Assembly (NCBI GenBank): GCA_002104905.1
Contig: MCFE01000284.1
Coordinates: 39,220-103,219, forward strand
Length of the DNA stretch: 64,000 bases
Source of the DNA: Basidiobolus meristosporus CBS 931.73
Taxonomy: Eukaryota; Basidiobolomycota; Basidiobolomycetes; Basidiobolales; Basidiobolaceae
Direction: 5' to 3'
Position numbers and translations under genes: made by a program. Positions 24,296-35,854 of the stretch are shown in pieces (position 1 is the stretch's first letter; the number at the start of each line of letters is the position of its first letter). The notes under the pieces are model-generated. The model worked only from the letters and a program-made list of their open reading frames with translations. It searched no databases and had not been told where the DNA came from.

Positions 24296-24586
24296 TTAGC
24301 AATAACTCAAGTTTCCTGGATGTCCACCACAAATCAACCCATGTCTCTCATCTGGCTGCCAGCAGCGAGTCGATTTGTCCGCCTTGTTGCACCAGCCGAG
24401 GCGAATTTCCTTATCAAAAACCCAACAGCTCACTGGTGAAAACAATGAAAAAGAGATGGTACCCAGGAGTCCACGTTCCGTGTTGCTGAACACTTGTTTA
24501 ATCCAAGGATTTGCCCTAACGCGACCACAATCCAGCTTGCACTTGCCATCGATACAAAGCCAATCACCCTCGTACATACCACGCAT
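24296..24586 (-). CDS. Possible small cysteine-containing protein, unrecognised
   Basis: ATG-started frame of 96 residues with ten cysteines in loose pairs (WLCIDGKCKLDC near the start, GLICGGHPGNLSYC at the end). A TATA-like sequence (reverse complement TATATTTAAAGA, 24622-24633) lies about 40 bp before the ATG. It has no hydrophobic signal peptide and no domain I know. The region overlaps the downstream side of RPS5, so it may be chance. Confidence 0.22.
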   Translation of the reverse strand: MRGMYEGDWLCIDGKCKLDCGRVRANPWIKQVFSNTERGLLGTISFSLFSPVSCWVFDKEIRLGWCNKADKSTRCWQPDERHGLICGGHPGNLSYC

Positions 24587-24728
24587 TCAATCAATGCGTA
24601 CCCGCCGTAAAATAGCGACCTCTTTAAATATACGTTATACTCAGCAATTTTGGAAATTTTATTTCCTTCTGTATGTACAGCAAGTTCGTTACAACCAAAA
24701 AGCCGGCAGTACTCAATGTGCAATAATA

Positions 24729-25328
24729 TTAACGGTTAGACTTGGCAACGCGTTCCAATTCGTCCTTCTTCTTGATAGCGTAAGAGTTGGAGGAACCCTT
24801 AGCGGCGTTGATGAGCTCATCAGCCAAACATTCAGCGATGGTCTTCACGTTTCTGAAGGCAGATTCACGAGTACCGGTGGTCAACAGGTGAATGGCTTGG
24901 TTAACTCTTCTCAAGGGAGAGACATCGACAGCTTGTCTGCGGACAGTACCCGAGCTACCGATACGAGTAGAGTCTTCACGAGGACCTGAGTTGATGATGG
25001 CATCAATGAGGACTTGGAGGGGGTTTTGGTCAGTCAAGAGGTTGATGATCTCGAATGCGTGCTTGACAATGCGGACAGCCATAAGCTTCTTGCCGTTGTT
25101 GCGACCGTGCATCATAAGAGAGTTGGTCAAACGCTCAACAATGGGGCATTGGGCCTTTCTGAACTTCTTGGTTGCATATCTGCCGGCGGTATGAGGCAGA
25201 TAGACAGGGGAGCGAATCTGAAGGTAGTCAGTCAAGGAGATATCCTTGATTTCGAGGTCTTCATAAGACCACTTGTTGAAAAGCATGATGCCTTGCGCGT
25301 CACCGACGATTTCAGCTGGAAGGGCCAT
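24729..25328 (-). CDS. RPS5: 40S ribosomal protein S5 (uS7)
   Basis: Small-subunit protein at the mRNA exit/E-site region of the head. Uninterrupted 199-residue frame, the family's usual length (about 200-225). Signatures: [93 protein letters not shown], and the C-terminal [20 protein letters not shown]. The start ATGGCCCTTCC is the only one in frame before the domain. A 5'-UTR intron is likely (25341-25416). Confidence 0.97.
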   Translation of the reverse strand: MALPAEIVGDAQGIMLFNKWSYEDLEIKDISLTDYLQIRSPVYLPHTAGRYATKKFRKAQCPIVERLTNSLMMHGRNNGKKLMAVRIVKHAFEIINLLTDQNPLQVLIDAIINSGPREDSTRIGSSGTVRRQAVDVSPLRRVNQAIHLLTTGTRESAFRNVKTIAECLADELINAAKGSSNSYAIKKKDELERVAKSNR

Positions 25329-25340
25329 AGTTCTTCAAAC

Positions 25341-25416
25341 CTACGTAGGGAAGCCGAGTTTAGATGGATGTCATTTATTTGCGCACAGATGATTCTTCCG
25401 ACAGTTCAAGACTTAC
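25341..25416 (-). other. Predicted 5'-UTR intron of RPS5
   Basis: On the minus strand GTAAGTCTTG (donor, 25416) to CTACGTAG (acceptor, 25341), 76 nt, ending 12 nt before the ATG. Ribosomal-protein genes often carry an intron at or just before the start codon; the borders fit the local consensus. Confidence 0.55.
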
Positions 25417-25765
25417 CGAACAATTCCAAATGGATAGAACTAACAGTGAAAGAAGGCTCATACAATCCAATACACAGGCATTTCTATCATCACGGACTCT
25501 AGGGTGCCACCCCAGATGATCCTGACCTTTTTTTCATTTTTTTCTACAAGTCGATCCACACCCACTCGACTGCAGCACGGCCAGAGCATGTGAGGAACGC
25601 CGTCAGATTAGTCGATCTTGCTGCTTAGCGCGGTTTAAGTTAACCATCCACCACGGGCGGATTTAATTGGCTCCCGGATTTTTTTTCATTCCACGAAGAT
25701 ATATGTCAACGGGATATGACATTTGCAACTCTCTCTCCTTTAGACCTCAGTTATCCATATAGAAA

Positions 25766-26003
25766 ATGGCCCACGAAGCTGTCTGGTTCTCTCGTCCCCG
25801 TAACTTTGGCAAAGGTTCCCGCGAATGGTAAATATACACTGAGGAATTGAGCTTTCATGAGATGGTTCGTGTCAAATAACCCATAAATTCATAGCCGTGT
25901 TTGCACTCACCGTGCCGGTCTTATCCGCAAGTACGGCTTGAACGTCTGCAGACAGTGTTTCCGTCAATATGCTAGCGATATCGGCTTCGCCAAGTATCGT
26001 TAA
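25766..26003 (+). CDS. RPS29: 40S ribosomal protein S29 (uS14)
   Basis: Zinc-binding small-subunit protein. Two exons, 25766-25827 and 25895-26003, separated by a 67-nt intron (GTAAATATAC...TTCATAG); 56 residues, exactly the family size. Exon 1 gives [16 protein letters not shown] and exon 2 [16 protein letters not shown] and [15 protein letters not shown]. The zinc ligands are the CxxC pairs C21/C24 and C39/C42. It is divergently placed from RPS5 with about 350-440 bp between, which may act as a shared ribosomal-protein promoter region; pyrimidine-rich sequence (CTCTCTCCTTT) lies just upstream. Confidence 0.96.
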
Positions 26004-26147
26004 GGACCAGCTTGATGTGATGGCGATCAAGCCCATGTATTGAACGTTCAACCAGGAGTCGCTTGAATCATCTTTGAATAAATCCAGTTGAAGCAGTATG
26101 TGATGTATATTCGGAAGTGCGGACACTCAATCATCCTCACTGGTGCC

Positions 26148-26372
26148 CTAAAGACCTTCATCTATGTTTATATCGCGGGGCTCTAATCCATCGCCGCTCT
26201 CTAGGAAGTGATTGGTGGATGGATTGCGTTGTAGATTGCTCCCAACTAACATTGGCTTTGTTCCAATCGGCCATTGGGTGCTCAGGATATCGTTGATCAA
26301 TTGCATCACCCGTTGTAGGCACCCTTGCAAATCACTATCATCCAAACTGTTTATCAATGTTTCCAAACCCAT
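26148..26372 (-). CDS. Possible 74-residue protein, unrecognised
   Basis: Frame from an ATG at 26372. The N-terminal half looks like an amphipathic helix (TLINSLDDSDLQGCLQRVMQ and LINDIL), followed by a polar tail ending in EPRDINIDEGL. The composition looks protein-like, but I cannot assign a family. Additional upstream exons are possible. Confidence 0.3.
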   Translation of the reverse strand: MGLETLINSLDDSDLQGCLQRVMQLINDILSTQWPIGTKPMLVGSNLQRNPSTNHFLESGDGLEPRDINIDEGL

Positions 26373-27794
26373 GTGGGATGTCTGAGTCTCAATATACAAA
26401 TCAAAACACCATGTGCTAACCACACCCGACCCCGTCTGGCTAACACCGGGTTGACCTCGGACGGTTGACAATCCCCAAACCGCTACTTTAATCCAGGATA
26501 CCAAAGTGCCACACAACGTCAGACCAATTTAAGTCAGATGATGCTCAACAAGGATATAGCTTCGTCATTCCGTGTGCTCCGACACACACACGCGCGCTCG
26601 AGTACAGCTCGAAAGTCGGCCTTGGTTGCTCAACAAGCGTACGCTTAATATGGCACAGTCTATATGTGCGCTGTCTCTATATATAAGCTTTATGCGTTTA
26701 ATCAATGTCACCTCCTCAATACTAGGTTTGGCTAACATCAGCGTCAGCACGATCAGTTGTTAGGGTGATCTCTTCAGCCTCGGATTTCCCCGAGTGATGT
26801 CATTGTGGGTCCTCCGACGCTGAAATGAATACGATGGCAGGTTCTGGCTGAAACATGTGATATCACGGAGCATCCGGACTTGGTGCTTGGAACAGGGTGG
26901 GTTGGATGCAAGCTAGATAGGTGACAACTCCGAACAGTCGAGCGAGGCCATGATCACCTTAATCTCTATCAACGCTTAACATATTTATCGATCATCACCT
27001 GGTCCATTGGCTTCGGCCTTAATTTCCCGGGAAAGTCAAGATGATTTTTCACATCATGATACTCGTTATTGGGTTTGATTTCAAGGATGATGTATTCATG
27101 ACGAGATGCCGGCCAATCAAAGCCCGGACGATTACATCACCGCTAGGTGATTTCATCATGCTTGCCAACTTTCCCCAAATGGCTAACATGGTGTACACAA
27201 TGATTCTTGATGCTCCATTAATAAGAGAGAGCTGGAGATACAGAAACCGAGTCATGGAGCCGAAATGGCATGGTAACATGGTGCCTCAACTGCTGAATGG
27301 TCTCCGACGTTAGCCAGAAGAGGAAACAGCATCCATTTGAGTAGATGCCTGTCTCCAGTTGGGGTGAAGCGCTTTGCAGTAGCCATCTAATCTGTTGCGT
27401 ATTCAGAGCCCCATATAGTAAGCTTTAATTTAGCGGAATCCCAAGATGGGCTGGACCTGCGGCAGACTTGGGAATGGAGGTATTCTCTCAGCTGTGGATG
27501 GTGCTGAGGTTATATGGGGTGAATATTCATTCAATAAAATGTACAGGTTGTGGGGTGACACACCACTAATTCGCTTTTGGATTTGATCAACTTGATATCA
27601 ACTGAATTAGCTGCATTTTTGAGTCAGAGCATATGGATGTTGCGGTGAACATGCGATTTCGTACAGGAGGATTTCAGTTAGCCTGGCATTGGAAGTTGCA
27701 TTAATTGGACAACGAGCCAATCTACAGATTTATGTGGATCACAATGGACATAATGAGATTACTGCATTTGGAAGCGCATCCCAACGGAATCTAG
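26373..27794. other. Intergenic region between RPS29 and the bZIP gene
   Basis: Contains a TATA-like run CTATATATAAGC near 26684-26695 that could serve either strand, a short CA/CG-rich run (ACACACACGCGCGC at 26582) and open frames without signatures (27041-27313). No repeats or RNA genes recognised. Confidence 0.35.
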
Positions 27795-27801
27795 TATATA
27801 A
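27795..27801 (+). promoter_or_regulatory. TATA box of the bZIP gene
   Basis: CTAGTATATAAGCC, about 130 bp upstream of the ATG at 27929. Confidence 0.45.
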
Positions 27802-27928
27802 GCCTTGCGCATCTCCTGATGAAATCACCAACACTTGACTGTCCAAGATATACAGGCTTTGCCAATTGTTTGTTCTCACAAAATATCGTAATCATTAGAC
27901 AACCCCAAGTACCTAATCACCACCAACA

Positions 27929-28878
27929 TGAGCGAAACTGTTACTCGACTTGGCATTCCGCGCTCGGACTTTCCTGAAGGTTCGTCAGCGGCCACGCTTT
28001 GAAGCGCCCTCAAACGATACTAATTTTGTTTGTATTTCACATCAGATGTGGGCGCGCCAACCCCAACTCGATTCCTACTTGAGTGCGGTGAGTATCGATT
28101 GACCCCTAGCCTTTCGTCATTGGGAGAGATCAATCCATTCGAAGCAAGTTTTACAACCTGTGGGAAGAAGGACCCGCTACCAGGGCTTAACCCCACACAT
28201 AGTACCTTCACTGTCCCAACTTCCAACGTCAGCACCACAATTCACAATGAACCAGTGTCCGTTGCTCCCTCTCTGTCGGCGAAAGCCACGATGCCGTTCA
28301 TGGCAGAGAGGCAGCCGTATGAGTCTTCAACATCGTTTATCCCCGAAAAGCTGCCACAAATGTCCAAGCCACCCGCTTCGGTAGAGGAATACCAGGATCG
28401 CGACAGTAGCTCCGATGAAAGAAAAGAGCCATCCTCAGGGTCGAAAAGAAAAGGGTCTACTCATTCAGAGAAGGACGAGGAGAAGCGCAAACGCTTTTTG
28501 GAACGGAACAGAGTGGCGGCCTCCAAGTGCAGGCAGAAGAAGAAGGTATGGGTTAAAGAGCTGGAGCACAAATCGGACGAAATAACCGCAAGAAACAAGC
28601 AACTGCAACATATCGTAGGCCAGTTGAAGGAGGAGCTACTGCAGCTCAAGAGTCAACTACTCGGCCATCGCAATTGCAACTGTAACGTTATTCAGCAGTA
28701 CGTCCAAACCAGTGGGCATTTCAGTCAAGTTCCTGATGCGATTGGTGGGCCGGTCAACACCATCGTAGGAGCACCTCTTCCTGGGCTACTTTCTACCGGT
28801 CCGCATGGTATGCATCCAGAGATCTCTGGGCCAAAGATGAGCTCAGTGGCTGGTGCCCCATCTTTTGTTACAAATTAA
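27929..28878 (+). CDS. ATF/CREB-type bZIP transcription factor
   Basis: Two exons, 27929-27980 and 28046-28878, with a 65-nt intron (GTTCGTCAG...CACATCAG); 294 residues. The N-terminal part has RLTPSLSSLGEINPFEASF, similar in layout to the N-terminal region of fungal Atf1/Atf21 stress factors, followed by a Ser/Thr/Pro-rich middle. The basic region at about 163-186 holds NRVAASKCR followed by KKKVWVKELE, which is the ATF2/Atf1 type, and a leucine zipper of about 4-5 heptads runs to 225, followed by GHRNCNCN as in ATF2-like proteins. Likely role: nuclear stress- or nutrient-responsive regulator binding CRE-type TGACGTCA sites, possibly a MAP-kinase target (family knowledge, not shown here). 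Confidence 0.92.
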
Positions 28879-29461
28879 TAAGTCTTGTCGTATTTTTTGA
28901 CCGCTATTGTTACCACACCTCTAGCTTATAGCGAACAAAAACCTGTAAATAATACAATAGTTAAAAGAGAATACCAACTGACATCATTGGACTTTGATTA
29001 CATCATCGTTTCTGTATCTCGGTTCGCGCGAGACAAACTGTACTTCATCCAAATGAGCTTCAGAAGTGTCTATCAATCCTTGATGAATGTATGGAGCAGT
29101 GCAGATCATTACAGCTGCTACCCATTCACGACCGCACTTACTCGGCCACGATCGGGCTTGGATCCCTGTTGCCGGGATAAGGGGCCGGGGTTTCAGTGGG
29201 TCAGCATATCCGTACCTACCCATCGAATGCAGCTATAAGCACACAGCAGAAAAGACAAGGCGTTCGGCGCCAACGATGCTTACTTCCATCGTAGGCGCGG
29301 AAACCAAGTGGCCATCTGTTCGGGTTGCAAGGCGAATTGTGTTTATTATGAAGTTCTCTTGGAGTGCATGAATTGTGAAGTGTATGTGATACGAAAAGTC
29401 CGTGAACCGGTTATTCGGCAGGAACGGTCTTGGTTGGTCTTCCAACTGCTTTACTTCAGAC
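28879..29461. other. Intergenic region, bZIP to QCR6
   Basis: Holds the two convergent 3' ends. A small inverted repeat GGCGCCAACGATG / CATCGTAGGCGC at about 29260-29298 could form a hairpin; it may be a terminator-like structure or chance. No gene seen. Confidence 0.35.
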
Positions 29462-29892
29462 TTATTGAAGCCCAGCGAAAAGTTTAGGGGCAACCTAGAA
29501 ACACGGTGAACATCAAGTCAAGGACATATCAAGAGGAATCCTGCTTACACAAGTATCAATGCAATGTTGTAGGTGGAAGAATTCTTCAACACAGTTCTCG
29601 TTGGAGCCATTGGCCACTCTGGCAGCACATTCTTCAAGATGGTGCTTGTAGGAAGCGCACTTGGAAGAATTGCCACATTCTGGTTGAGGATATTAAGGAG
29701 TCAATGAAACGTTATGAAACCATTTATGATAATCAACAAGTTCCCACCTTCTTCAAGTTGTGGTTTAGTGTCCTCGGGCTCTTCCTCCTCCTCCTCCTCC
29801 TCCACCTCTTCTTCGACTTGCTCTTCTACGTCTTGAGACTCTTCTTCAGCGAAAACAGTAGGGAACAATTCTTCAAAAGCCTTGAAAATCAT
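29462..29892 (-). CDS. QCR6: Cytochrome bc1 complex subunit 6, acidic hinge protein
   Basis: Small acidic subunit of mitochondrial complex III (UQCRH/Qcr6), which helps cytochrome c1 and cytochrome c interact on the intermembrane side. Three exons on the minus strand: 29892-29748, 29679-29549, 29494-29462; introns 68 and 54 nt; 102 residues. The N-terminus FEELFPTVFAEEE matches fungal Qcr6; then a long Glu stretch; then the helical hairpin with paired cysteines (ECGNSSKC, HHLEECAARV, ENCVEEFFHLQHCIDTC) and the C-terminus VAPKLFAGLQ. Four cysteines in the hairpin are the family's disulfide pairs. The ATG at 29892 is the last one before the conserved block; a short upstream exon is not excluded. 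Confidence 0.9.
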
Positions 29893-30475
29893 TGTAAGTG
29901 CGCAGATGCTAAGGGTGATAGTAACAGCCAAGAAAGGTCAAGTGATGTATTTTGCACTTATGAGTGGGTAGAGTAAAATATTTGTTAAACATTTTGGGGT
30001 GATGATATCCACCTTCCCCCACATCAAAATTTATTCCCATTTCATGTCCCGAAATGCCAGTGATGGGAGAGGGTGGGCGATTCAACATCGATCGATCCTC
30101 AAATGAATTGTCGGATCCGAATGCGACAGTTGGCCAGGCACGAGGAACAACCGACTCGGGAAATATACAGACATCGTTTAACTGATGTATTCTCCAGCCT
30201 AAGATGACGGGTCCATTCCCAATTTATTGTTGGTAACAAATTACACACAGGACACTATATTGCTTGAAAGCATCACAAAATAGAGGTAAACGACAGTATA
30301 GCATAATCGCTGAGGCACTTCGGGATTTCTGGCGCATATGATTCATGAATTGGAAATGATGCTTTACCAAGAGTGTTTGGAATCATACAGAAATTGTCGG
30401 ATATATTAATAAATAGTGGTGTAGTATCAACCAAGGAACACGCGTGAGTTATGCAAAACAAAATGGGCTCCCAGA
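29893..30475. other. Intergenic region, QCR6 to the RING gene
   Basis: QCR6 promoter side and the 3' end of the RING gene. Nothing recognisable beyond short open frames. Confidence 0.3.
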
Positions 30476-33086
30476 TCAGTAGCGTCTTCTCGCGTTGTTA
30501 CTCATTAACACGTGTTTCTTTTTGCCTTTCTTTCCAACCAAGACTTCCTCTTTGCCATACTCGAGTTGGCTTGAGGACTCCAAAGCCTTTGCAAAGGTAC
30601 CCCCCTGATTACCACTAGCCCAGTTCTGAGCTTGTGCACTTGGCAAGTGACCTGTTTCGGGCGCGACTGCAGGTTGTAGAGGGGCCGGAGAACTCAGACT
30701 GGTAATTGGTGCCTGAAAAAATGGGTCGTTCTTGATAAATTCGTCTTCGGCAGGGGTTCTGTTCGACTTGTATAACGGCTCCTGTGCAAGCAGGCGCTGC
30801 CTTTCCTCCTTGCGTTCTTTCTGCTTTCTTTTGCTTTTGCGTTGACGAAGTTCATCTAAAATTGTTTATCATTTAGTATGGTCAACCCCAACAGACATTA
30901 GGCATGATACTTACTTGCGAACATATTAAAAGTTTTCTTGGAAACGATGTTCTTCAAGTCAATCTCGACAAAAGTGATATCACAGCTAACCGGGAGATGA
31001 CTTAAATACTTGAATCTCTTGCGTAATTCCTAGGATCATGAAGGTACGTCGGTAGGTGCTCTACACACGCAGCGTCAAGATGGCACTTACCGGATTAATA
31101 GTGGATTCCTCAAGGCTAATCATGGGTGCAGATATCTCATCCGGGAAGTTCTCGTATGCGCCAAACTCTTCCCTTAGAATTTTGATGTCCAGTGGGTGTA
31201 GGTACACATGCTGCCCATCAGCTGCCTGGTAAAAGAAGTAATTCCCATCCGCAACAGAGGAATCCTGCTTTACATTGCCTTTTGATTCCGAGGATTCCAT
31301 GACTGTGTCCGTTTTCGAATAAATATGCGCATCATGCATGGCACCATAGGGAATCGAGCTCGATGTCTCTATATAGTGTGTATGATTGAGGTTCTTGTGA
31401 TTTGAATCCTCTGATTCATCGTCTTCGCAGTCTGAGAAAGCTGGTTCATGCTCCTAAAACACATCGATGTTAGCCCATAGCCCATGACACAATGTCTCTC
31501 TTTAGTACTACTTGATTGTTTTCGTGGTAGGCTTTTATGACTGATTCGAATTCATCAATGTGTGCTTTGCTTGCCGGCTCATTGGCTGGGGAGGTGAGCT
31601 CTGGTAACTGAGCATCAGGCAGCATGTTAGCAGCTGCCCTTTTCTCAATGCTATCTCTAACTGGGCTTAGACGGAGGAGCTCGAGTTGACTCTAAACAAA
31701 AATAATGTTCGTTATCTGCCATAGTGCGATCAATGCCAACCCAGAGGTTACCTTCACTTTTTCGAGAGCACTATTGATGAATGGCATCTCCTCCTGTGCG
31801 CCCCAACCCTTGGCGTCCTCCAATGCGCCCTCTAACTCGGATATATTACGAAGATACTCTTTTTCCATATACGAAGTGGTAGGAAGGACCAGTCTTGCAT
31901 ACGACAAAGCACAGGGGGTGAAGTCCCAAGGTATGAATGGGGCTTCGGAAAATTTCTCTGGGTTCAATTTGGCCATAGCTACTCGAGGTAGGACTATATT
32001 TGAGATTGGCGCCTTCTGCATTAAATTGAATATGATCGAGTCGTTCTTGATCTCTTTGTTGGTTAAAAACAAGCCTTCTATATGCTGTACACTCTTCAAG
32101 TCTTTTTCATAGATGGCGTCCCAACACACCGGGCATTTCCTCCATTTTTTCTTTTCTTCGCCAACACTAAGGTAATGCAAGACACATTGATAGCAGTAGA
32201 TATGGCCACACTTGGTAACACGCGCAGCACACGGCTCCGAAAGACAGATCGGACAGGTAACTGGTGATTGACTAGTGATGATCACTTGCTCAATATCTTC
32301 CCAGTTAATATTGACATCTGAAGTGACCAGCAAGCATGTTGGTGAGTATGGCATTGGCATGGCCGGTAAGGGATTAGGTAATACCTGGGTCGACAGATTG
32401 CACAGTGTAGTCTCCAGTAGGATTGACCAAGAATCGGAAGCTTGGTGAATTCGATATCCATTACTACACATATCAACGCTAAACCGCCATGGATAGTCAC
32501 TTACTTGGCATTGATAAAGCGCTCTTTGTTGAAAGGTTGATGATTAGAGCTCTTAGACTTTCTAGGAAGGTGGCTAATAGGGCGTTGGCGAGGGGGTAAG
32601 GAGAAATTCAACAAGTGATTCATGGAAATTTGGCCGCGCTTATTAGGTGCCCCGATCTATGTCAAAACAAAAGGTCAAACTAGCCACCTCTGGAGGATCC
32701 TGATTCGACGAAAAACCCACCTCCAATTGATCAAACGACAAGCCAGAAATGGAATCGGAAACGGAATCAGGATCAGACGTCTTTCTATGTCTTGAAGGCG
32801 CGTGGTCATTGCTGGCTTTTCGTTCTTGTTGGTTACTGTTTCTATTCCTGTGACCGTGGTTCTGGGAGGAACCTGATCCTAATGAATAAAGAAGACAGTA
32901 AATACACAGTTGTGGGGGCTCGAAATAGGTGAAATGCCAAGCCCCCTAGGTACCTCGTTGATTATTCGATCCTCTCGAAGGGCGTTCTTGGTTTTGTCTA
33001 TGGCCAGTTCGCTTTGATAAATCGGGAGTTTTTTTTATGTTTTGAGGAGTAAGTGTAGGTGTAAATACAGGTGCGTTAACGTTCAT
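30476..33086 (-). CDS. RING-finger E3 ubiquitin ligase, RNF10/Mag2 family
   Basis: RNF10 and yeast Mag2 ubiquitinate 40S proteins of stalled initiation complexes (family knowledge). Nine exons on the minus strand: 33086-32954, 32878-32721, 32656-32505, 32440-32385, 32317-31752, 31691-31512, 31453-31091, 31029-30915, 30855-30476; all eight introns (58-75 nt) have GT/AG ends and the phases close, giving 700 residues. Landmarks: KRGQISMNHLLNF, RFLVNPTGDYTVQSVDPD and NINWEDIEQV before the RING; RING at about 188-232 (TCPICLSEPCAARVTKCGHI, CYQCVLHYL, KCPVC); then YEKDLKSV; FFYQAADGQHVYLHPLDIKI downstream, and a basic C-terminal segment RQRKSKRKQKERKEERQ. An earlier ATG at 33182 is in frame, but the conserved product does not need it. 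Confidence 0.9.
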
Positions 33087-34488
33087 TTCTATGAGGTGTG
33101 GTTGAAGTATAGAAAGTAAATGATTTTGTTGGCAAGTTGATATTAACAAAACTACAGGTCTAAAGGTGGAGTATAGTATCAATGAGTTTCGACAAATGGG
33201 AAATAACTGCTACTTGAAAGAAACTAGAGTTATCTGCTGAAAGCTATTGGGATAGTGTGTACGTGGAGTGAAAGAAGCTCAAAGACGCAGGAAAGCGGAA
33301 AGGACAGTTAAAAGATACCCGAATGATGCTACCCTCATTGGTAGAAATCCATATGTGGTTGAGTAATTCAACCTGAGCTCGTTTTAGCAGTGAGCGGAGC
33401 GGTAACAAGGCCAAATCCATACCCTGTGTCAGGGTAATTTCGACTCATTCCCCAAAGCGATGTTTTTTGAGGCATGCCTCAATGTTCAAAACATACGGAA
33501 TATCGGTAAACAAGATAATTTTCAGTATTCCAACACCCGTGCTGCGGATTGGATGAGAAATCTCGGGCATTCTCTGAACCAAAGATCTCCTAGATTCAAG
33601 CAATGCGACGGACAGAGAGTGAGAATCTCATCACTGGTTGGAAGATACAAGGCGAATAGAAAGTAAGTTACTCAGCACGAAGCAGTCTATAGATCTTATT
33701 GAATGCGCATAGCTGATTGACAGAGAGGTTGATACGATTTAGGGTCCCTTGATCCCATCAGACCGTTGAATGCTTAAACAAAGTGCTCACTATAGTCTGA
33801 GCCGAGATGGGCTTGGGGGTAAGCTAAGGGATTCACATTAAATCTAGCCAGGTGACATTCCTCGGGGTAAATGCTTGAAAGGCTGATCCATACACGTCAA
33901 TTATGTGAGAAGCAATACGATTCGCCCATCGTATGACTAATGATTTCATGACTTCAACGTCACTCTATCGCAGTCAGATGGCAGTGGGGCTTGGGGACGC
34001 AAGGCTTTGTAGCTCGACACTCGATATATAGGCAAGATCAACGCGGTAGGTAGCCCATGCTGTGAGGAATCGCATAGATGTAGTTTAATCGTACACCTGG
34101 AGAGGAGGGGTGCACCGGGTATGGAATGGAAAGGTCGACCTCTGGGAGTTTTCTCACCAGATCTCTTGGACGATATGCATTTGTTTCGGAACCCATTGCG
34201 CATATCAGGTAGATTGGTACTCTAAGCTAGTCTTGATTCGGGATTCCATTGATTTGCTGGCGACTGTTGAATTTCAACTCTGCCAAAGGAGGTGGAGGAA
34301 ATCCGAACAAGAACTAGCCATACCTTAGATTAAGGTCGCGTAAGTAAGATGTAGGACTAGGAATACAACTCTACTTTTTAGGTGGACAGCTCACGACAAG
34401 CTGTATCCACGATATTTAATGCTTTACTCATTTTCCTTAAAGACAACACATTCTTGGTTTAGAAGATACATCAACAAACACCGGAGGC
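33087..34488. other. Intergenic region
   Basis: Upstream side of the RING gene and downstream side of the Pmp3-like gene. Open frames 33460-33666 and 33946-34203 have no recognisable content. Confidence 0.3.
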
Positions 34489-34755
34489 CTAAGCAATTTG
34501 TACATATCTACTGCCATGATATTTCGTGATAATATACCATGCGTGGAAAACGGGTATCAGCCCAATGGTCCATTCGAAGCCATATAGGAAGTGATTTCCA
34601 AGATAGTATGGCATGTAGACTGGAACCGTAATTGCCAAAGTCAAGCAAAGATTGATCCAAAAATCCGCTCTAAACTCTCTTCGTATGTACACTGCCAAAG
34701 GTGGGATGAGGAGGCCAACGATTAAAAGTAAAATATCAGATTGATTATAGCGCAT
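34489..34755 (-). CDS. Pmp3/UPF0057-family membrane proteolipid
   Basis: 88 residues, two membrane helices. The first (DILLLIVGLLIPPLAVYIRR) and the following ADFWINLCLTLA match the Pmp3 signature, where LPPLGV and DFLINI are typical; the second helix GLIPVFHAWYIITKY matches the GYIPGIIHALYI block. Unlike the usual 52-60-residue Pmp3, an extra ~22 residues (from ITVPVYMPYY to FEWT) separate the two halves; no plausible intron borders surround them. The ATG at 34755 was chosen: the codons upstream begin with GTG only, and a TATA box lies there. Likely plasma-membrane protein affecting membrane potential and cation tolerance (family). Confidence 0.8.
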   Translation of the reverse strand: MRYNQSDILLLIVGLLIPPLAVYIRREFRADFWINLCLTLAITVPVYMPYYLGNHFLYGFEWTIGLIPVFHAWYIITKYHGSRYVQIA

Positions 34756-34792
34756 AGGTGGCAAATAAATCGCTTCCCTTATCAGTGTCGCT

Positions 34793-34800
34793 ATTATATA
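34793..34800 (-). promoter_or_regulatory. TATA-like element before the Pmp3-like gene
   Basis: Reverse complement TATATAATAG, about 40 bp before the ATG; close, so the leader would be short. Confidence 0.3.
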
Positions 34801-34822
34801 CGCAAATCCAGTCAAGGACACG

Positions 34823-35854
34823 TGTTAAAGACCTCGCCAACGTAAGTAAGGTTTTAATTATCGAGTGACGAGGACACATGTGCTAAAACCATGTCTCCCT
34901 TCATAGGGGGAAATTGGATCAACCTCGTATATGCACGCAAATAGGTTTCTGTTGGGATTCATTCTTATTTAAAATGATGCTGACACGGAAACCATGAGCA
35001 CCCGGGCGAAAACAGCTTGGGAGGATTTACGTAAGCCGCCTGCAACTCTACACGGTTGGAATCCCATTCTGAAGGTTCAAGACGACAGCTTTCTTTTTCG
35101 ATTTTGTTTGCCATGTTTGGGATGAGACATTGTCGCATGTGTTAGTCTTATTGTATCCACTCTTCTGCTGAATAGGGGAGGGCGAAGCTTATTCTGAAGT
35201 CACCTGCTTTTCTCCTGTGTATTTGTGTGCCTTTCCTGAGGCAGGGCGTCCCTGTTTGGGATCACATGAGCCTCACCAACAGGTAGCTGTTGGTTGGTCG
35301 GCTTAGAGGTTGAAGCACGCGAATAGAGATGTATCACCATAGCTGGAGGGAGCGGGAGGTCTTACACACCATCTCATACGCACTGACATTGCCGTTTAAT
35401 TTCGGTTATTTCTGATAAAAGCAACTGGCATAGATTAAGTTGTATGTATGCCTTCTAGATAACCATAAAGCAGCACGGCGGTAACGCATGTGATGTGAAG
35501 GGACTCTTACCGCCATCTCAGTTGCATTGGATTTAATTGGCCAGCATTTGCAATCTTGAACCCTGCTTAAAAATATTCATTTTACAATAGAGGCAGAGGT
35601 CATCTCAGAGCGCACTCCCATCGCCCCAAATTGGTTACAATGGGATGCATTCCACTAAGCTGATCATTTCCAGGATTTGGTAACTTCGAAGAAATATCAA
35701 TTTCATTGTATGATGGCGAACACAGTGGTATCCATAAATTTTCGATCGGAAAAAAAAAACGTGACCTAGGGAACAAGCCAGATTATAAGCAATTGCGGGT
35801 CTTAGAGAGCTCCTTCTCCCGGTTGATTAGTTACTTTGGTCACAAGAGCTCAAA
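34823..35854. other. Intergenic region upstream of RACK1
   Basis: Shared upstream region of the divergent Pmp3-like and RACK1 genes. No additional gene seen; 35706-35990 is an out-of-frame overlap of RACK1 exon 1 and intron 1. Confidence 0.3.

Noticed and set aside
25872-26126. Minus-strand frame at RPS29
   Set aside because: Antisense of RPS29 exon 2; no signatures.
29506-29976. Plus-strand frame of 156 codons with a Leu-rich stretch
   Set aside because: It is the antisense of QCR6; the Leu run is the reverse of the Glu stretch.
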